A stretch of 64,000 nt of DNA from Candidatus Gastranaerophilales bacterium (GCA_944325145.1 CALYDL010000008.1:1-64000); one strand, 5' to 3'; positions 16,859 to 25,854 are shown, numbered from the stretch's first letter. Numbers and translations are program-made. Notes: generated by a model from the sequence alone, not told the origin.

Positions 16859-17937
16859 CCTCAAGAGATATATCGGTCGTTGTTCAAGGCCCGATTCACA
16901 AAACAAGAACTAAAAAATGTCTGCAAAGCATTAGAAAAAATTTGCCGGAGGCAGAGATTATCCTGTCAACCTGGCAGAATAGCAGTGTTAACGGTATGGA
17001 CTTTGACATTCTTGTTGCAAATGAAGATCCTGGAGCTGTTCAACAAAAAAAATTCACAAATAAAAAACTTTATAACAATATGAATCGTATGATTCTTTCT
17101 ACGAATAACGGTTTGTTAAAAGCTAAACGCAAATACACCTTAAAACTAAGAACAGATTGTTGTATTGATAATACAAACTTCTTAAAAATGTTTGATAGCT
17201 TTCCTTGCAGGTCTGAAAATTACAAACTTTTTGAACATAGAATTATTGCCTCTACGTTGTTTTCAAAATTTGCAGTAAACGAACATAATATTAAAACAGA
17301 AATTCCATTCCATGTTTCAGACTGGTGGTTTTTCGGATTAACAAGTGACGTAAAAAAGCTTCTTTTGTCGTCTGATATTGTTGAAGAACCGTATTTTTCA
17401 AATTATTTTGAGTATCCTAAAAATTCTTCTAAAAAATCTGTATTTAAAAAATTTGACTGGCGTTTTGCACCGGAACAATATCTCGCTTATTCCTGCTTTT
17501 CAAAATATTATGAAGATATAAAAATAGAAGACTGTTCGGAAATTTCTGAAGATATTAATAAAAAATCTCAGCTATGTCTGGCAAATAATTTTATTTTCTT
17601 AGAGTATAAACAATCAGGCATCCATAATCTTAAATACAAAAGCAGTAAATATGAACCATTTTCAGGCGACCAGTATTTAGATTTATATGCATTTTATAAT
17701 TTTGAGTTGGAATACAAAAAATACTGTGATTCTTCATACATTCCGACTGCAAAAAATATTATTTTATCAAATCGTGATATAGGTTACAGGATTTTAAGGT
17801 TCTATAAACACCTGTATAAATTGTTTGATCCTGAAGCACCTTTGCAGGTAAAAATAGAGCAATTTTTTATCGGGATTCCTGTTTCAGGAATTACTTTAAT
17901 CCCTACGCTTTTTAAAATTTTAAAGGAGAAAAGATGA
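16843..17937 (+). CDS. WavE-like LPS/capsule protein, copy 2
   Basis: This is the second WavE-family member, aligned with copy 1 over most of its length (ISVVVQGPI, CLQSIRKNLPEAEIILSTW, LKLRTDC, HVSDWWFFGL). The ATG at 16843 is preferred over the GTG at 16837 because AAGGAG lies 5 nt upstream of it. The length is then 364 aa. Divergence between the copies is enough to suggest different substrates. It overlaps the preceding and following genes by a few nt. Confidence 0.75.
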   Translation: MEEKITSRDISVVVQGPIHKTRTKKCLQSIRKNLPEAEIILSTWQNSSVNGMDFDILVANEDPGAVQQKKFTNKKLYNNMNRMILSTNNGLLKAKRKYTLKLRTDCCIDNTNFLKMFDSFPCRSENYKLFEHRIIASTLFSKFAVNEHNIKTEIPFHVSDWWFFGLTSDVKKLLLSSDIVEEPYFSNYFEYPKNSSKKSVFKKFDWRFAPEQYLAYSCFSKYYEDIKIEDCSEISEDINKKSQLCLANNFIFLEYKQSGIHNLKYKSSKYEPFSGDQYLDLYAFYNFELEYKKYCDSSYIPTAKNIILSNRDIGYRILRFYKHLYKLFDPEAPLQVKIEQFFIGIPVSGITLIPTLFKILKEKR

Positions 17938-18692
17938 AAAATTTTTTCAAAATAATATACGAAAAACTTATTTCTATTATAATTGAACACCTTATAGAGT
18001 TTTTATTTGCAACAAATATTTTAGCAATAATGCTGTCTTATTTATTTAATTTGCAGTTTGTTAATCATGTATCTAAAACCATAGCGGCTTTATTTATCTA
18101 CATAACCATATTACTTGCGGTAGTTCTTCTTTTTAAGTTAATCTGTCATTTGATAAGGCAGAATGAGATAAAATCTGAGTATATAGCATTAAGAGAAAGC
18201 AAGAATTGGGCATTATTCTTTGATGAAAAATTCATTTTGGAAGAACTGATTGCAAGACGGGGGTTGCAAGTTTTTGAAACTAACATGATATCTGCTAATC
18301 TTATTCAAGATTATATAGAGTATATAGATAATAATTATACACCTGATGAACCTGTAATGGAAGCTATTGCAGGACTTCCTCATCGGTTGTATAAGGACAG
18401 CTATAAAATGGAAATCATAAACAATCTTCTTAACCATAGGTTTATTAGTATAATTTCTGGTCGCAATGGTATGTATAAAATTAACAATGGCATTTGGAAA
18501 TATGAACGAAAACTGAAAGTAATCAGTGATAAAAAAGAAGCTAAACAACAAAAGAAATTTTGGAAATCTCTTGGTAAAAATAAAAAACCAAAATTGATAT
18601 ATACAAAATATGAGGGGAATCATAAAGTTTTTGGTTTCTTCGGAATTAGAATCAAAATTAAAGTTTACGATGAATTGAAATCATTTGAATAA
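17934..18692 (+). CDS. Membrane protein with C-terminal winged-helix-like part
   Basis: I do not recognise this 252-aa protein. It has two hydrophobic segments at about residues 18-38 and 45-67, then a cytoplasmic part whose middle looks like a winged helix (NLLNHRFISIISGRNGMYKINNGIW). The C-terminus is basic and ends in a beta-rich GFFGIRIKIKVYD. It overlaps the WavE gene by 4 nt and precedes the flippase gene by 12 nt. It may be a membrane anchor or regulator of glycan assembly. Confidence 0.6.
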   Translation: MKNFFKIIYEKLISIIIEHLIEFLFATNILAIMLSYLFNLQFVNHVSKTIAALFIYITILLAVVLLFKLICHLIRQNEIKSEYIALRESKNWALFFDEKFILEELIARRGLQVFETNMISANLIQDYIEYIDNNYTPDEPVMEAIAGLPHRLYKDSYKMEIINNLLNHRFISIISGRNGMYKINNGIWKYERKLKVISDKKEAKQQKKFWKSLGKNKKPKLIYTKYEGNHKVFGFFGIRIKIKVYDELKSFE

Positions 18693-18704
18693 TAAGAGGG
18701 GAAT

Positions 18705-20528
18705 ATGAAACTAAGTAATACAACAGCACAAAATTCATTTAAATACGGATGGCTTTTATCAAGGATATGGCCCTACATAAAACCATATATGTTCAGAATA
18801 ATCTGCGGATTTTTGGTTGCAATACCGTTAGGACTATTAGACGGAGTAACGGCTTTTGCACTAAAACCTTTTATGGACTATGTCGTAGGCAAACAGGACT
18901 GGGTTTTTCATATCTTGGGACACGAGTTTACACTTACCTGGCAAATGTTTGCTTTTATTATTCCATTTGGAGTAATTGCTTTTGCAGGTTTTCAAGGTGT
19001 TTTGAGATATCTTAATGACTATATTTCGGCTTGGACATCTCAAAGAATTACAAATGACGTAAAATTTGACCTTTTTCATAAACTTATTTATATGGATCCG
19101 CAATTTTATGACGAAAATCCTTCAGGTATTATTATTTCAAGATATATGGCAGATCCTCAAACAGCTTCCGCCGGAATTGTTGACCAGATAAAAACTATTA
19201 CAACAAGTCTTTTTGGTGCATTAGGGCTTATCGGGGTAATGTTATACAGTTCTTGGAAACTTGCTTTTATCGGTGTGCTTGTTTTATGTATCGCTTTTAT
19301 TCCGGTTGCTTTAATTAGGAAAAGAATTAAAGCAACATCTAATAAAAATATGGTTATTGGCGGTAATATTACAACCAATATTAATGAAACTTATAACGGC
19401 AATAAAGTTATGGCAGCTTATGAGTTGCAAAACCGTCAGGAACAATACTTTAGAGACCAAATATGGGAGGGTTTCAGGGTTAATATGTCGTTAACCAAAC
19501 GTGCAGCTTGGATGAGTCCTTTGATGTATCTGATTGCATCTTGTGGTATTGCAATGGTTCTTGGCTACGGCACACACCTTATTACATCTGGTCAAATGAC
19601 TGCCGGAAGTTTTGCATCGTTTGTAACTTCATTATTACTTTTATATAAACCTGTAAAAACTCTTGGCGGCACATTAACAGGTATTCAAAACATCTTCGTT
19701 GCAATGGGCAGGGTATTTGAACTGTTCGATTTAGAGCCTGCAATTAAAGATAAAGAGAATGCTATTGAGCTTAATGGGTTGAATAACCAAATTGAACTGC
19801 AAAATGTTTGGTTTGAATATATACCTAATCAGCCTGTCTTAAAAAATTTAAGTTTAACCATAAATAAAAATGAGACTCTTGCAATAGTCGGAAATTCCGG
19901 CGGTGGCAAATCAACACTCGTAAACCTTTTGCCGAGATTTTATGACATTACATCAGGCTCAATAAGAATTGACGGTGTGGACATTAGAGATTATACAATC
20001 AGTTCTTTACGACACAATATTGCTATGGTTTTTCAGGATAATTTCTTATTTTCAGGCACAATAAGAGAAAACATTTTGATGGGAAATCCTGAAGCAACAG
20101 AGGAAGAATTAAATCAGGCAATAGAATCTGCCCACCTGCAAGAAATGATTGCGGATTTACCTCAAGGCTTAGATACCTTGCTTGGAGAACGAGGTATGAC
20201 ATTGTCCGGAGGTCAAAGACAGAGAGTTGCAATCGCACGTGCAATGATAAAAAACACTCCTATTGTAATCCTTGACGAAGCAACTTCTGCATTAGATAAT
20301 AAATCAGAGGCAATCGTTCAAAAGGCACTGGATAATTTAATAAAAAACAAGACTGTATTCGTAATTGCTCATAGATTGTCAACAATCAAGAATGCGGACA
20401 GAATTGCAGTTATAAATGAAGGTGAGTTAGTCGAACTCGGAAATCATAACGAATTGATGTCTATTGAAAACGGACAATACAAGGCTCTTTATGATATGCA
20501 GTTTAAAAAGCAGGAAGTAAATGTATAA
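18705..20528 (+). CDS. MsbA-like ABC exporter/flippase
   Basis: A half-size ABC transporter of 607 aa with an N-terminal six-helix exporter domain (about 15-320) fused to an ATPase domain. Walker A is GNSGGGKST (about 396-404), the signature is LSGGQRQ (about 500), Walker B is VILDEATSALD (about 521-531) and the switch histidine is in IAHRLSTI. It would act as a homodimer in the inner membrane, flipping the lipid-linked glycan made by the upstream genes. AGAGGGG precedes the ATG. Confidence 0.88.
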   Translation: MKLSNTTAQNSFKYGWLLSRIWPYIKPYMFRIICGFLVAIPLGLLDGVTAFALKPFMDYVVGKQDWVFHILGHEFTLTWQMFAFIIPFGVIAFAGFQGVLRYLNDYISAWTSQRITNDVKFDLFHKLIYMDPQFYDENPSGIIISRYMADPQTASAGIVDQIKTITTSLFGALGLIGVMLYSSWKLAFIGVLVLCIAFIPVALIRKRIKATSNKNMVIGGNITTNINETYNGNKVMAAYELQNRQEQYFRDQIWEGFRVNMSLTKRAAWMSPLMYLIASCGIAMVLGYGTHLITSGQMTAGSFASFVTSLLLLYKPVKTLGGTLTGIQNIFVAMGRVFELFDLEPAIKDKENAIELNGLNNQIELQNVWFEYIPNQPVLKNLSLTINKNETLAIVGNSGGGKSTLVNLLPRFYDITSGSIRIDGVDIRDYTISSLRHNIAMVFQDNFLFSGTIRENILMGNPEATEEELNQAIESAHLQEMIADLPQGLDTLLGERGMTLSGGQRQRVAIARAMIKNTPIVILDEATSALDNKSEAIVQKALDNLIKNKTVFVIAHRLSTIKNADRIAVINEGELVELGNHNELMSIENGQYKALYDMQFKKQEVNV

Positions 20529-20533
20529 TATAG

Positions 20534-21640
20534 GTGGATAATTTGGCAATATCAAGAGACGAAAATGGATTTTTAATATTAGACATTCCTACTGTTGAAA
20601 ACAACGAAGGAAAGAGTTTGCCGAACACTTGTTTTTATTTTAGTACTTTAAATGAAGAGTCATTTGCATTTGCAAATATTGATAGTTATGGTTGTATAAC
20701 CAATCCTACAAGATTTGATGGCGTTTTTATAGAAAATAATCCTGAAGAATTTGGAGTTATATTAGGTCACGAATTCAGTCCTTTTATCTTTAGAGGACAA
20801 AATAAGGATTATCCGCAATTTGTTCCTACAGCAAATAGATATAAATTGCAGGCAGAAGACGAACAATTAAAGCACTGTATTGATTGGGTAAAAAAACAAG
20901 AGTTTTTGCAACTTTTTAAAAATACTCCTTATTTTGAAAGATGCCAAAAATTCAGAGTATTAAACTGTAAATTTAAGTTTGATTTAGATGCCATTGCTCA
21001 GCATTATGAATTTATGTCACACTATATTGATATTACAAAAGACCTGTTTGTGGCTTTATTTTTCGCCTACACATATCAAAGAGACGGACAATATTATCCT
21101 ATAAATGATTTTGAAAATTACTCTCCAACTTTATACATAGGGAATCTCGCAAAAATATATAAACAATATCCTGAATGTTTAAAAGTGATTGGTTTTCAAG
21201 CATTGTTACGCCCACATTTGCAAAAAGCTATGGCTATAGAAATAAAAAAAGAAGATGTTATAAAACCTTTATTTGAAAAAATAGAATTACCTAAAAATTA
21301 TGCTTTTGCCTGTGAAGTATTTAATAAAGCAAACGGAGGAAAAAACTTATTTCCAAATGATTTTATAAGTAATGTTGCTCTTCAAATAAAACGAGAAAAA
21401 ATGTTGAATATTGAATATTTGAGAGAATACTGTAATTTATACAAGCAAGATTTTAATCAATATGCTAAAAAATTAGAAAATAATGGATACTCCACTACCA
21501 ATGAAAACTGGCAAATGCCTGCATATGCATGGTATAAAATAAACAGAGAAATTGATAATGAAATAATTCCATATTTAAATGATAGAATAGCTTTTAGAGG
21601 CGTATGTGAACCATTAAAACCTAATAAAATAAGGAGATAG
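20534..21640 (+). CDS. FRG-domain protein
   Basis: An FRG-domain protein of 368 aa. The name-giving motif FIFRGQNKDYP lies at about 85-95, and the conserved AQHYEFMSHYIDITKDLFVALFFA lies at about 155-178. The domain has no proven activity but is common in predicted phage-defence and toxin loci. GTG at 20534 is a possible start. TTG at 20543 is also possible, since AGGTGG lies 5 nt ahead of it. The gene opens a three-gene block at the right end of the transposon that is unlike the glycan cargo. Confidence 0.82.
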   Translation: MDNLAISRDENGFLILDIPTVENNEGKSLPNTCFYFSTLNEESFAFANIDSYGCITNPTRFDGVFIENNPEEFGVILGHEFSPFIFRGQNKDYPQFVPTANRYKLQAEDEQLKHCIDWVKKQEFLQLFKNTPYFERCQKFRVLNCKFKFDLDAIAQHYEFMSHYIDITKDLFVALFFAYTYQRDGQYYPINDFENYSPTLYIGNLAKIYKQYPECLKVIGFQALLRPHLQKAMAIEIKKEDVIKPLFEKIELPKNYAFACEVFNKANGGKNLFPNDFISNVALQIKREKMLNIEYLREYCNLYKQDFNQYAKKLENNGYSTTNENWQMPAYAWYKINREIDNEIIPYLNDRIAFRGVCEPLKPNKIRR

Positions 21641-21644
21641 CAGT

Positions 21645-21974
21645 ATGTTTTATAACGAAGAAAGTATAAATAGTTTAAAGAAGATTATAGGAGAATATCA
21701 TTTTCGTTTAAATAGAATTTCTGATATAAAAATTAAAATAAGACTATTTAAATATTTAGGAATAAATGATGAAAATATTCATTTTGAAACAAGTCATTTT
21801 ATTCATGTGCCCAATAAGGCAGGAGCATACACAACAAGTAGGACATCTGAATCAACTGAAGAAATTGCTCTTGAACGAGCAATAAGCACAATAACAGAGC
21901 CTTATGAAAATGCAATAAGAGATGGATATTCTCCTAGTGACAGTTGGTTAGTTAAGAATGATGTTTTTGATTAG
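21645..21974 (+). CDS. Small unknown protein between FRG and HNH genes
   Basis: A 109-aa protein I do not recognise. It is soluble and charged, with an N-terminal helical half and a Ser/Thr/Glu-rich middle (TTSRTSESTEEIALERA). AAGGAGAT lies 9 nt upstream of the ATG, and it follows the FRG stop by 4 nt, so the two are surely co-translated. It may be a partner or antidote of the FRG protein; that is inference from the layout only. Confidence 0.65.
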   Translation: MFYNEESINSLKKIIGEYHFRLNRISDIKIKIRLFKYLGINDENIHFETSHFIHVPNKAGAYTTSRTSESTEEIALERAISTITEPYENAIRDGYSPSDSWLVKNDVFD

Positions 21975-22053
21975 AAAATTTACTTTAGATTTGAATTAAT
22001 GAGAAAAGTATAATATATAATACAAAATTTTGTTAAAATTGCAGAGTACTTGA

Positions 22054-22836
22054 ATGAAAAGCGACACTATTAAATTAAATGAGCATCAAAAAAACATAAC
22101 TCGTATTTTATTGGAAATGTTATTGAAAGAACCGAATTTATCATTTTCTTACGAACAAATTGCAGAAAAATCCAGAATAGGGAAAGAAGGTGCAATTTCT
22201 GTTGGTGCATCTATTGGCAAAATCTCAGAGTTGTGTTATCAATTAGGGTTGCCATTAATATCTGTAAAAGTATATTCAAAAGAAAAAGGCACACCTAAAA
22301 ACGGTTTTTTTGAGTTATATAAACGATTAACAGGAAATCCTATGCACTTATCCGAAACAGATGCTATAAGACAAGAAATTGCTAAAATTTCGGATTGTGA
22401 ACATTGGCAAATATTATCTGATTATTTGGATTTAGGTATAGATATGACCTCTTTTGCAAATTTAAATACTATATATCCGGATGATATTGAATGGAATAAT
22501 TTAAATATGTCAGAAGGGATAAAACAAACAGTTATTGTCAATAAATATGAGAGAAATACGAATGCAAGACGTATTTGTATTGAAGTTAAAGGTGCAATAT
22601 GTTCGATTTGTGGCTTTGATTTTGGGAAAATTTATGGAAAGAATTTTAAAAATAAAATACATGTTCACCATATTGTTCCAATTAGCCAAATAGGTAAAAA
22701 ATACGAATTAGATCCAACTAATGACTTAATTCCTGTATGTCCCAATTGTCATTTAATTCTTCACTCTAAAGGTAAAAATGAGGTTTATACTCCAGAACAA
22801 GTTAAGCAATTTTTAAAAATTCAAAATTGTATATAA
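22054..22836 (+). CDS. HNH endonuclease with N-terminal helical domain
   Basis: A 260-aa nuclease-type protein. The C-terminal HNH fold shows CSICGF at about 183, the catalytic HVHHIVPIS at about 205-213, an Asn in TNDLIPVCPNCH (about 222-233), and a second zinc pair CPNC. The N-terminal 90 residues look like a winged helix (YEQIAEKSRIG). It would cut DNA in the cytoplasm. The gap from the small gene upstream is 79 bp with a TATAAT-rich stretch, so it may have its own promoter. No methyltransferase is nearby, so a classical restriction pair is unlikely. Confidence 0.82.
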   Translation: MKSDTIKLNEHQKNITRILLEMLLKEPNLSFSYEQIAEKSRIGKEGAISVGASIGKISELCYQLGLPLISVKVYSKEKGTPKNGFFELYKRLTGNPMHLSETDAIRQEIAKISDCEHWQILSDYLDLGIDMTSFANLNTIYPDDIEWNNLNMSEGIKQTVIVNKYERNTNARRICIEVKGAICSICGFDFGKIYGKNFKNKIHVHHIVPISQIGKKYELDPTNDLIPVCPNCHLILHSKGKNEVYTPEQVKQFLKIQNCI

Positions 22837-22931
22837 CTGGTTTTCAAAATTGTCACTGGATAACAATTTATAAAAAGTGCCAGAATAAAATAAAAAAATC
22901 TGCTTATTGAGTTAAAAATTTAAATTAGTTT

Positions 22932-22977
22932 TGCCCAAAATAATCAAACCATGTGTAACAAGAAATCAAACCATGTG
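22932..22977 (+). repeat. Right-end transposase-site pair
   Basis: Two direct copies of the end motif lie here. The first, at 22932-22955, has the full TGCCC outer part and AATAATCAAACCATGTG. The second, at 22960-22977, is shorter (AAATCAAACCATGTG). They match the five motifs at 1912-2147, which marks this as the far end of the same element. The prepilin start codon is 20 bp further on. Confidence 0.7.
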
Positions 22978-22996
22978 TTCTTTTACAGATAGTTTA

Positions 22997-23716
22997 ATGA
23001 AAAAAAGAGGTTTTACACTGGCAGAAGTTTTAATAACTTTAGCTATTATTGGCGTAGTTGCTGCAATTTCAATTCCAAGTGTTATAAGTAATACTCAGCA
23101 ACAAGAATTTAAAACAGGGCTTAGAAAAGCAGTCAGCGTTCTTAATTCAGCCATTACAATGAATATGGCGCTAGATGGCGAAAGCCCATATGATAATGCG
23201 AATTTAATGGGTTATATGATGAGACACATGAGTGTTATGTCTAGTACAAATGACTATTTAGGAAATAACGCATCGGGCGGTTGGGCAAATGCTGCTTTTT
23301 ATACAACAGATGGCTTTAGATTTGAATTTAGATGGGGCGGCACTCAAATTAACAGAACTCCTTTGTATGAAAATAATTCAGTATTTCCATGCACCGCCAA
23401 TCAGCTTAAAAATGCCAATTATGGAACTACGGGTTTACAATCTTGCAATGGCTGCGGTGCTTATGGATTAAACAATAATACTGATGGCACAACAAAACCC
23501 CCTTGCCTTATTATGGTAGATGTGAATGGTGATAGAAAACCAAATCCTGCGAATGTTAACTGCAAAGATAAAACTTGCATTAAGCCTTATAAATACTCTG
23601 ATCCGCTAGGAATAAAGCTTACCGATTTATTTACAATAATAATTACAGACAAACAAGCAATTCCTTTTGGCATTGCAGCACAAAGGGCTATGTATCAAGC
23701 GCAAGCTAAAAAATAA
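22997..23716 (+). CDS. Type IV prepilin-like protein, copy 1
   Basis: This prepilin has the class signature KKRG|FTLAEV, with Glu5 after the cleavage site and a hydrophobic alpha helix (LITLAIIGVVAAISIPSVI), followed by a globular part with paired cysteines (CNGCGAYGL, CLIMVDVNGDRKP). After cleavage it would form part of a pilus or type II-secretion-like pseudopilus. I chose the ATG at 22997; in-frame codons further upstream lie inside the transposon end. No Shine-Dalgarno precedes this ATG, unlike the paralogue at 49862, so the transposon probably replaced its leader. 239 aa. Confidence 0.85.
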   Translation: MKKRGFTLAEVLITLAIIGVVAAISIPSVISNTQQQEFKTGLRKAVSVLNSAITMNMALDGESPYDNANLMGYMMRHMSVMSSTNDYLGNNASGGWANAAFYTTDGFRFEFRWGGTQINRTPLYENNSVFPCTANQLKNANYGTTGLQSCNGCGAYGLNNNTDGTTKPPCLIMVDVNGDRKPNPANVNCKDKTCIKPYKYSDPLGIKLTDLFTIIITDKQAIPFGIAAQRAMYQAQAKK

Positions 23717-23738
23717 AAATTTAATTATCTTTTCATTT

Positions 23739-23761
23739 GCCCCTTTTTTAAGGGGCTTTTT
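23739..23761 (+). terminator. Terminator after prepilin copy 1
   Basis: GCCCCTT and AAGGGGC form a perfect stem at 23739-23756, followed by a T-run. Confidence 0.8.
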
Positions 23762-23859
23762 GGTATTAAAATTTAAAATCTTACCATAAATTACTAGCCT
23801 GTTTTTCTCTTAAAAATAAAATTTAAAATGTTTAAAATTTAAAAAAAGGAGAAATTTTT

Positions 23860-24201
23860 ATGTTGATGATTTTGAAATGGGTTTTATTTGCCCTTGCAAT
23901 TATGTTAACCGCATGGTTAATCCCGGGGATTGTTGTTGAAAACTTCCCGACGGCGTTATTGGCTGCTTTTGTTATGGCAATTATAAATGTTTTTATAAAA
24001 CCGTTTTTGCTTATAATAACATTGCCTGTTAACATTTTGACTTTGGGAATTTTTACATTCATTTTAAACACCCTATTATTTATGCTTATGGGCTATTTTG
24101 TCCCCGGTGTTGAAATAGACGGCTTTTGGCCTGCGCTTTTGGGGTCTTTAATGCTTGCATTTTTAGGGGGAATTATTTATCAGGTGCCTGATTCAAAATA
24201 A
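23860..24201 (+). CDS. Phage-holin-4/YvlD family membrane protein
   Basis: A 113-aa integral membrane protein with four hydrophobic segments (about 4-21, 30-48, 54-78, 89-107) and the family's ITLPVNILTLGIFTFILN core. Despite the family name these are chromosomal membrane proteins of unclear function and are not evidence of a prophage. AAGGAG precedes the ATG by 11 nt. Confidence 0.8.
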   Translation: MLMILKWVLFALAIMLTAWLIPGIVVENFPTALLAAFVMAIINVFIKPFLLIITLPVNILTLGIFTFILNTLLFMLMGYFVPGVEIDGFWPALLGSLMLAFLGGIIYQVPDSK

Positions 24202-24229
24202 TTGATTAAATTCAAACAAAATGTATAAT
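24202..24229 (+). promoter_or_regulatory. Promoter of fixC-like gene, leaderless layout
   Basis: TTGATT at 24202-24207 and TATAAT at 24224-24229 are separated by 16 bp. The ATG at 24236 begins 7 nt after the -10 box, so transcription should start at or next to the start codon. No Shine-Dalgarno is present. Confidence 0.65.
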
Positions 24230-24235
24230 TAAATT

Positions 24236-25549
24236 ATGGAAAAAAACCCAAAAATTGATGTAATAGTTATTGGCGCAGGCCCCTCAGGGGTGGCTTGTGC
24301 CACTGTTGCTGCAAGATATGGCTTAAAGGTTTTAGTTATAGAAAAAGCATCTCATTTTGGAGTAAAAAATGTTTATGGGGGTGCAGTTTATCTTGAATCG
24401 ATTAAAGAATTATTCCCAAAAACATACAAAAATTGCCCCTATGAAAGGTTTTTAAAAAAGCATAATTATGTAATTTTAAATGGCAATAATTCAATAAATG
24501 TTTCTTATGAAAACAATGAAGACGAAAAAACTTCAGCCACAATAACCCGTTTTGCTTTTGATTCCTTTTTAGCAGAAGAAGCAAGAAAAGAAGGTGTTTA
24601 TTTTGCAACGGAAACACTTGTAACATCTTTAATTAAAAAAGGAAATAAAATTGTAGGCGTTAAAACAGAAACAGAAGAAATTTATGCGCCTGTTGCGGTT
24701 ATTGCAGAAGGGTTTAATTCAATTCTTTTAAATGAAGCAAACCTAAAGAAAAAAACTTCTCCAAAAAGCGCCATATTGGGCGTTAAAGAAACAATCCGCC
24801 TTGGTGAAGAAACAATCAAACAAAGGTTTCAATTGAAAGAAAATGAAGGCTCAATGTATGAATTTTTTGGCGGCTTAAATAAAGAAGGGGAAGACATTCC
24901 TTTTTCAATGGGCTTTTTATACACCTTTAAAAACACGGTTTCTATTGGTGTTGGCGTTTCAATGGAAACTTTACTGAAAAACAAAGTTAAACCTTATGAA
25001 TATTTAAACAGGTTAAAAAACAATGAATTTGTGAAAAATTTAATTGAAGGGGGCGAACTTGTTGAATATTCGGCTCATTCAATTCCTGAAGGCGGCTACA
25101 ATGAACTTCCTGAAATTTTTGGAGATGGCTATTTAATTGTGGGTGACGCTGCAAATTTAGTTGATTCCGTTCATTTTGAAGGTACAAACCTTGCAATTAA
25201 AAGCGGAATTGTTGCAGGGGAAGTTATAATTGAAGCTTATAAAAAGAAAAATTTCACAAAAAAAATTCTTAAAAATTACAAAAAGAAATTAAACGAAACC
25301 TTTGTTATAAAAGACCTAAAAACCTACAAAAACGTTATTCCGACTTTATTAAAAAGAAAAAATTCAATTTTTTCATACTACCCAAAAAAAATAGATGAAT
25401 TTTTTAAACTTTGGACAACAGCAAACAATAAAGGCAAAAAACAAAGTTATAGAAAATTTTTATTTTCCTTCTTTAAGGAAAGAAGCTTAAAAGAGCTGCT
25501 ATCAGATGTTATAAGTTTTGTAAAATGCGCCATAGAGGCTATAATATAA
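24236..25549 (+). CDS. fixC: FixC-like flavoprotein:quinone oxidoreductase
   Basis: An FAD-dependent dehydrogenase of the FixC/geranylgeranyl-reductase superfamily (437 aa). The Rossmann dinucleotide motif VIGAGPSGVACA is at about 11-22, and a second FAD motif GDGYLIVGDAANLVDSVHFEG at about 296-316. With FixX it passes electrons from an electron-transfer flavoprotein to quinone or another acceptor at the inner membrane. The ferredoxin gene follows after 5 nt. No fixA/fixB genes are in the window. Confidence 0.82.
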   Translation: MEKNPKIDVIVIGAGPSGVACATVAARYGLKVLVIEKASHFGVKNVYGGAVYLESIKELFPKTYKNCPYERFLKKHNYVILNGNNSINVSYENNEDEKTSATITRFAFDSFLAEEARKEGVYFATETLVTSLIKKGNKIVGVKTETEEIYAPVAVIAEGFNSILLNEANLKKKTSPKSAILGVKETIRLGEETIKQRFQLKENEGSMYEFFGGLNKEGEDIPFSMGFLYTFKNTVSIGVGVSMETLLKNKVKPYEYLNRLKNNEFVKNLIEGGELVEYSAHSIPEGGYNELPEIFGDGYLIVGDAANLVDSVHFEGTNLAIKSGIVAGEVIIEAYKKKNFTKKILKNYKKKLNETFVIKDLKTYKNVIPTLLKRKNSIFSYYPKKIDEFFKLWTTANNKGKKQSYRKFLFSFFKERSLKELLSDVISFVKCAIEAII

Positions 25550-25554
25550 GTATA

Positions 25555-25854
25555 ATGAGCGAAAAAGATATTTTAAATGTAAATACGGATGAAAGACTTG
25601 CAACATTAAGGTTTATTTGCAATAATAAAAGCCATATTAGTGTGGACATTGAAAAGTGCAAAAATTGTAAAAATAAAGAATGTACATTTTTTTGCCCTGC
25701 CGATGTTTACAGCTACGATGAGCAAACAGGCCTTTTAGATGCAGATTATGAAAATTGTTTGGAGTGCGGAACCTGCAGGCTGTCTTGCCCAAACGACGCA
25801 ATAGAGTGGGAATACCCAAGAGATTCAAAAGGCCCGACATATAAATTTGGATAA
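25555..25854 (+). CDS. fixX: FixX-like ferredoxin
   Basis: A 99-aa ferredoxin-like protein with CKNCKNKECTFFC and CLECGTCRLSCP, the two cysteine groups of a bacterial-type 4Fe-4S fold. It partners the FixC-like enzyme upstream. The ATG at 25555 gives the normal length; codons upstream lie in the fixC end. A TATAAT at 25540-25545 ends 9 nt before the ATG and might give a second short transcript. Confidence 0.85.
   Translation: MSEKDILNVNTDERLATLRFICNNKSHISVDIEKCKNCKNKECTFFCPADVYSYDEQTGLLDADYENCLECGTCRLSCPNDAIEWEYPRDSKGPTYKFG

Larger units (their letters stand above)
1912..22987. mobile_element. Mu/Tn7-superfamily transposon with glycan cargo
   Basis: The element is defined by a DDE transposase, AAA+ ATPase and accessory gene at the left, and by copies of a shared motif (core AATAATCAnACCAT) at both edges: five at 1912-2147 and two at 22932-22977. 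The exact termini are not proven. A possible pair is TGTAAAA at 1821 and TTTTACA ending at 22987, but the 5-bp flanks (attag and gatag) do not match. The cargo is a recombinase switch, a glycan operon and an FRG/HNH block. The right edge falls about 10 bp upstream of a prepilin start codon. Confidence 0.75.

Noticed and set aside
22054-22836. HNH gene as part of a restriction-modification system
   Set aside because: No methyltransferase or specificity gene is found in the neighbourhood.
22931-22996. Longer prepilin frame starting at about 22931
   Set aside because: The extra 22 residues are encoded by the transposon end repeats, lack any hydrophobic or leader character, and would put the prepilin cleavage site unusually far from the N-terminus.
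23860-24201. Phage holin, hence prophage
   Set aside because: The family name is historical; no other phage gene is nearby and the gene sits among core genes.
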